A stretch of 29,760 nt of DNA from a virus. The notes under the pieces were generated by a model. The model did not search any database. It had not been told where the DNA came from and saw only the letters and a program-made list of their open reading frames with translations. Made by a program: the position numbers and the translations under genes. Shown piece after piece: positions 28,147 to 29,760 of the stretch (positions are counted from its first letter, which is position 1; the number at the start of each line of letters is the position of its first letter). Where the stretch lies: IMG/VR virus record IMGVR_UViG_3300034022_002171, positions 1 through 29,760 of that record; one strand, written 5' to 3'.

Positions 28147-29760
28147 ATGAACATTCCCTATCTCGACAAACTCTTCAGGCTTTTCCGCCCGAACCAGACC
28201 AAGACCACCGGCGCCGTGGGCTTCAACGAAGAGGCTTTCACCGCCAATTCGATGACGGTGGACAAGCTCCATTCCATCCTCCGCGAGGCCGAAATGGGCA
28301 ATGTGGACCGCCTTTTTGCCCTTTATCGCGATATTTTGGGCGGTCATAGCCATCTGCAGAGCGAGTTCAACACCCGCAAACTGGCCGTGCTGGGAGATCC
28401 GATCTCCTTTGTCCCGCGTGACGAAAACCGCCCCGAAGACGTGCTGGCTGCCAAAGCCTGCGAGCGCCTCAAGAAATGCGACACCTGGGATCTGGGCCGC
28501 AACCATCTCCTGAACGGCACACTCTACCCGCTGGCCATCGTCGAGAAGATCTTCAAGCCCGCCGAACCCAACGAACTCGGACTCCGCTACGATCTTGCGG
28601 AGCTTTCGCCCGTCAAATATCAGGCCATCACCTTCCAAGACCGCGCCCGTCTGCAGCTCTGGGACTTCGACGAAGCCACCGGCATGCGCCTGGCCTGCAA
28701 GAGCACCCCTGAGCCTGAGCAGTTCATTATTCACCGTGGGCACCTTCTCACCATGCTGCCCGATTCATGGGGGGGGCCGCTCCGCGCCTGCCTCTTCTGG
28801 TGGCTTTTCAGCGTGATGGACCGCGACTGGTGGATTCGCTTTTTAGCCCGCTTTGGCACCCCTTTCATCGTCGGCAAATACAACAGCGCCAACGTGAAGG
28901 ACAAAAACACGCTGGTGAACGCCTTCTCCGCCGCCAGCCAGCTCTTTGCACTGGTCACGAATAGAGAGACCGAAATCGAGGTCCATAAAGTGGACAGCAG
29001 CTCTCACGGCGATGCCTTCCAGAAAATGCATGAGATCGCCAACCGCGAGATCAGCAAGCTCATTCTCGGGCAGACGATGACCAGCGAAGCCCAGTCTTCC
29101 GGCATTGGCGGGGCACAGGCCACGGTACACAATCAGGTGCGTGGCGATATCAAGCAGTTCGACGCCACCACTTTGGGCAAGACTCTCGAAGGCCAGCTCT
29201 GCAAGCAGTTCCTCGCCATCAACGGCCTGACCGGCAGCGTCAAGATCATCACCGGCAGCAGCGGACCTGAAGAAATCAAAGCTGCCGCCGAAGTGGTGAA
29301 AAGCGCCTCTGAATCCGGCCTGCAGCTCACCGATGCCGGGGTCCAGCAGTTCTCCGAGATCGCAGGCCTGCCCTTCCAGCGCGCCCCCATGCCCACCGCG
29401 CCCGCTTTGCCCTCCGGCCTGAGTGCAGACTTCTGGCCCACGCCAGCCTGGACGCGGCATCTCCGCCCCGCGACACCCCCGCAACCCCTCAGCGCCGGCG
29501 TCGCGGCACTCCCCGACTACCTGCCAACCGACGCCGAACTTGATTCCATCGCCGCCGCCGGCGCAGAGCCCCTGGCCGCCGCCTTTCGCGGCATCTATGC
29601 CCCCGTCCGCCAACTGATCCTCACCAGCTCCAGCCCCGCCGACCTCGAAGCCCGCCTCCGCCACTGGTACGCCGACCACAACCCCGAAGCCGCCGCCGAA
29701 CTCATCGCTGAAGCCCTGACCGCCTACGCCGCCAACGGCGCCGCTGCCGTTAGACGCTAG
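28147..29760 (+). CDS. Portal protein, Mu gp29-like (DUF935)
   Basis: The 537-residue protein is near the length of Mu gp29 (512). Features of the family include D-R-L-F-A-L-Y-R-D-I-L at about 54-64, H-L-Q-S-E-F-N-T-R-K-L-A-V near 72-84, F-W-W-L-F-S-V-M-D-R-D-W-W near 218-230 and the G-T-P-F-I-V-G-K-Y segment. The long middle helix around residues 285-330 (I-L-G-Q-T-M-T-S-E-A) is also typical. The dodecameric portal sits at the capsid vertex and binds the terminase. An eight-G run at 28769-28776 encodes W-G-G. The C-terminal ~100 residues are Ala/Pro-rich. It ends exactly at the window edge. Leader: CTTTCCACACGACC-ATG. Confidence 0.93.
   Translation: MNIPYLDKLFRLFRPNQTKTTGAVGFNEEAFTANSMTVDKLHSILREAEMGNVDRLFALYRDILGGHSHLQSEFNTRKLAVLGDPISFVPRDENRPEDVLAAKACERLKKCDTWDLGRNHLLNGTLYPLAIVEKIFKPAEPNELGLRYDLAELSPVKYQAITFQDRARLQLWDFDEATGMRLACKSTPEPEQFIIHRGHLLTMLPDSWGGPLRACLFWWLFSVMDRDWWIRFLARFGTPFIVGKYNSANVKDKNTLVNAFSAASQLFALVTNRETEIEVHKVDSSSHGDAFQKMHEIANREISKLILGQTMTSEAQSSGIGGAQATVHNQVRGDIKQFDATTLGKTLEGQLCKQFLAINGLTGSVKIITGSSGPEEIKAAAEVVKSASESGLQLTDAGVQQFSEIAGLPFQRAPMPTAPALPSGLSADFWPTPAWTRHLRPATPPQPLSAGVAALPDYLPTDAELDSIAAAGAEPLAAAFRGIYAPVRQLILTSSSPADLEARLRHWYADHNPEAAAELIAEALTAYAANGAAAVRR

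Noticed and set aside
28769-28776. Eight-G run in the portal gene as a phase-variation site
   Set aside because: It encodes Trp-Gly-Gly in a conserved core protein where length changes would be lethal; likely a codon coincidence. It also warns against over-reading the similar run in the fibre gene.
1-29760. tRNA genes, CRISPR arrays or insertion sequences other than the phage transposase
   Set aside because: I saw no cloverleaf-like sequence, no regularly spaced short repeats, and no second transposase or flanking terminal repeats.

Overview
The window is one contiguous block of a Mu-like transposable phage or prophage. The hallmark genes are a MuA-type DDE transposase, a MuB-type AAA+ ATPase, a Gam-type DNA-end-binding protein, a Mu I-type protease, a gpT-type major capsid protein, a DUF1320 (gp36-type) head protein and a DUF935 (gp29-type) portal. 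There is no tail sheath gene. The tail module runs from a frameshifted assembly chaperone to a 631-residue tape measure, so a non-contractile (siphovirus) tail is inferred, as in B3/D3112-type transposable phages. The host is a GC-rich Gram-negative bacterium (lipoprotein signal, Sec signals, muramidase-type endolysin). Verrucomicrobiota is my best guess from the style of the genes; this is inference and not shown by any marker gene here.

Layout. Positions 1-8502 are almost entirely leftward early genes, transcribed away from the switch. In order of transcription they are: a Ner/Cro-like HTH protein, several small proteins, two tiny membrane proteins, a ParB-like protein, two small proteins, the transposase, an unknown protein, the MuB ATPase, an unknown protein, Gam, a second cluster of tiny overlapping membrane proteins, and an unusual protein with a UVR-like motif and an SSB-like acidic C-terminal tip. 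The switch lies at about 8400-8630, with candidate operator half-sites and a promoter that would give a nearly leaderless repressor mRNA. The repressor (8537-9499) has two HTH domains and a LexA/UmuD-type autoprotease. Next to it is a membrane-anchored protein that may be expressed in the lysogen.

Positions 10261-29760 are rightward late genes: protease/scaffold, two decoration-like proteins around the capsid protein, head-tail joining proteins, a fibre and lectin-like module, tube candidate, chaperone with a -1 frameshift, tape measure, three tail-tip candidates, a lysis cassette (membrane protein, alpha/beta hydrolase, lipoprotein, muramidase-like lysin), small terminase, a large terminase split into ATPase and nuclease genes, and the portal. 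Compared with Mu, the packaging and portal block is at the far end of the late region instead of before the protease and capsid genes. The Mu F-type minor head protein and Mor/C-type late activator are not seen and may lie outside the window.

The most notable points are: (1) the large terminase split by a 56-residue gene with ATGA/GTGA overlaps; (2) clear Sec signal peptides on a capsid-cement-like protein, the fibre and the lectin-like protein; (3) the UVR motif plus SSB-like tip protein; (4) a 15-base palindrome shared by the repressor and ParB-like genes, in both cases encoding an interdomain linker; (5) a perfect 13-bp inverted repeat between the two terminase genes; (6) a near absence of Shine-Dalgarno sites, with recurrent C/A-rich (CACACAC, CACCCACC) leaders instead.
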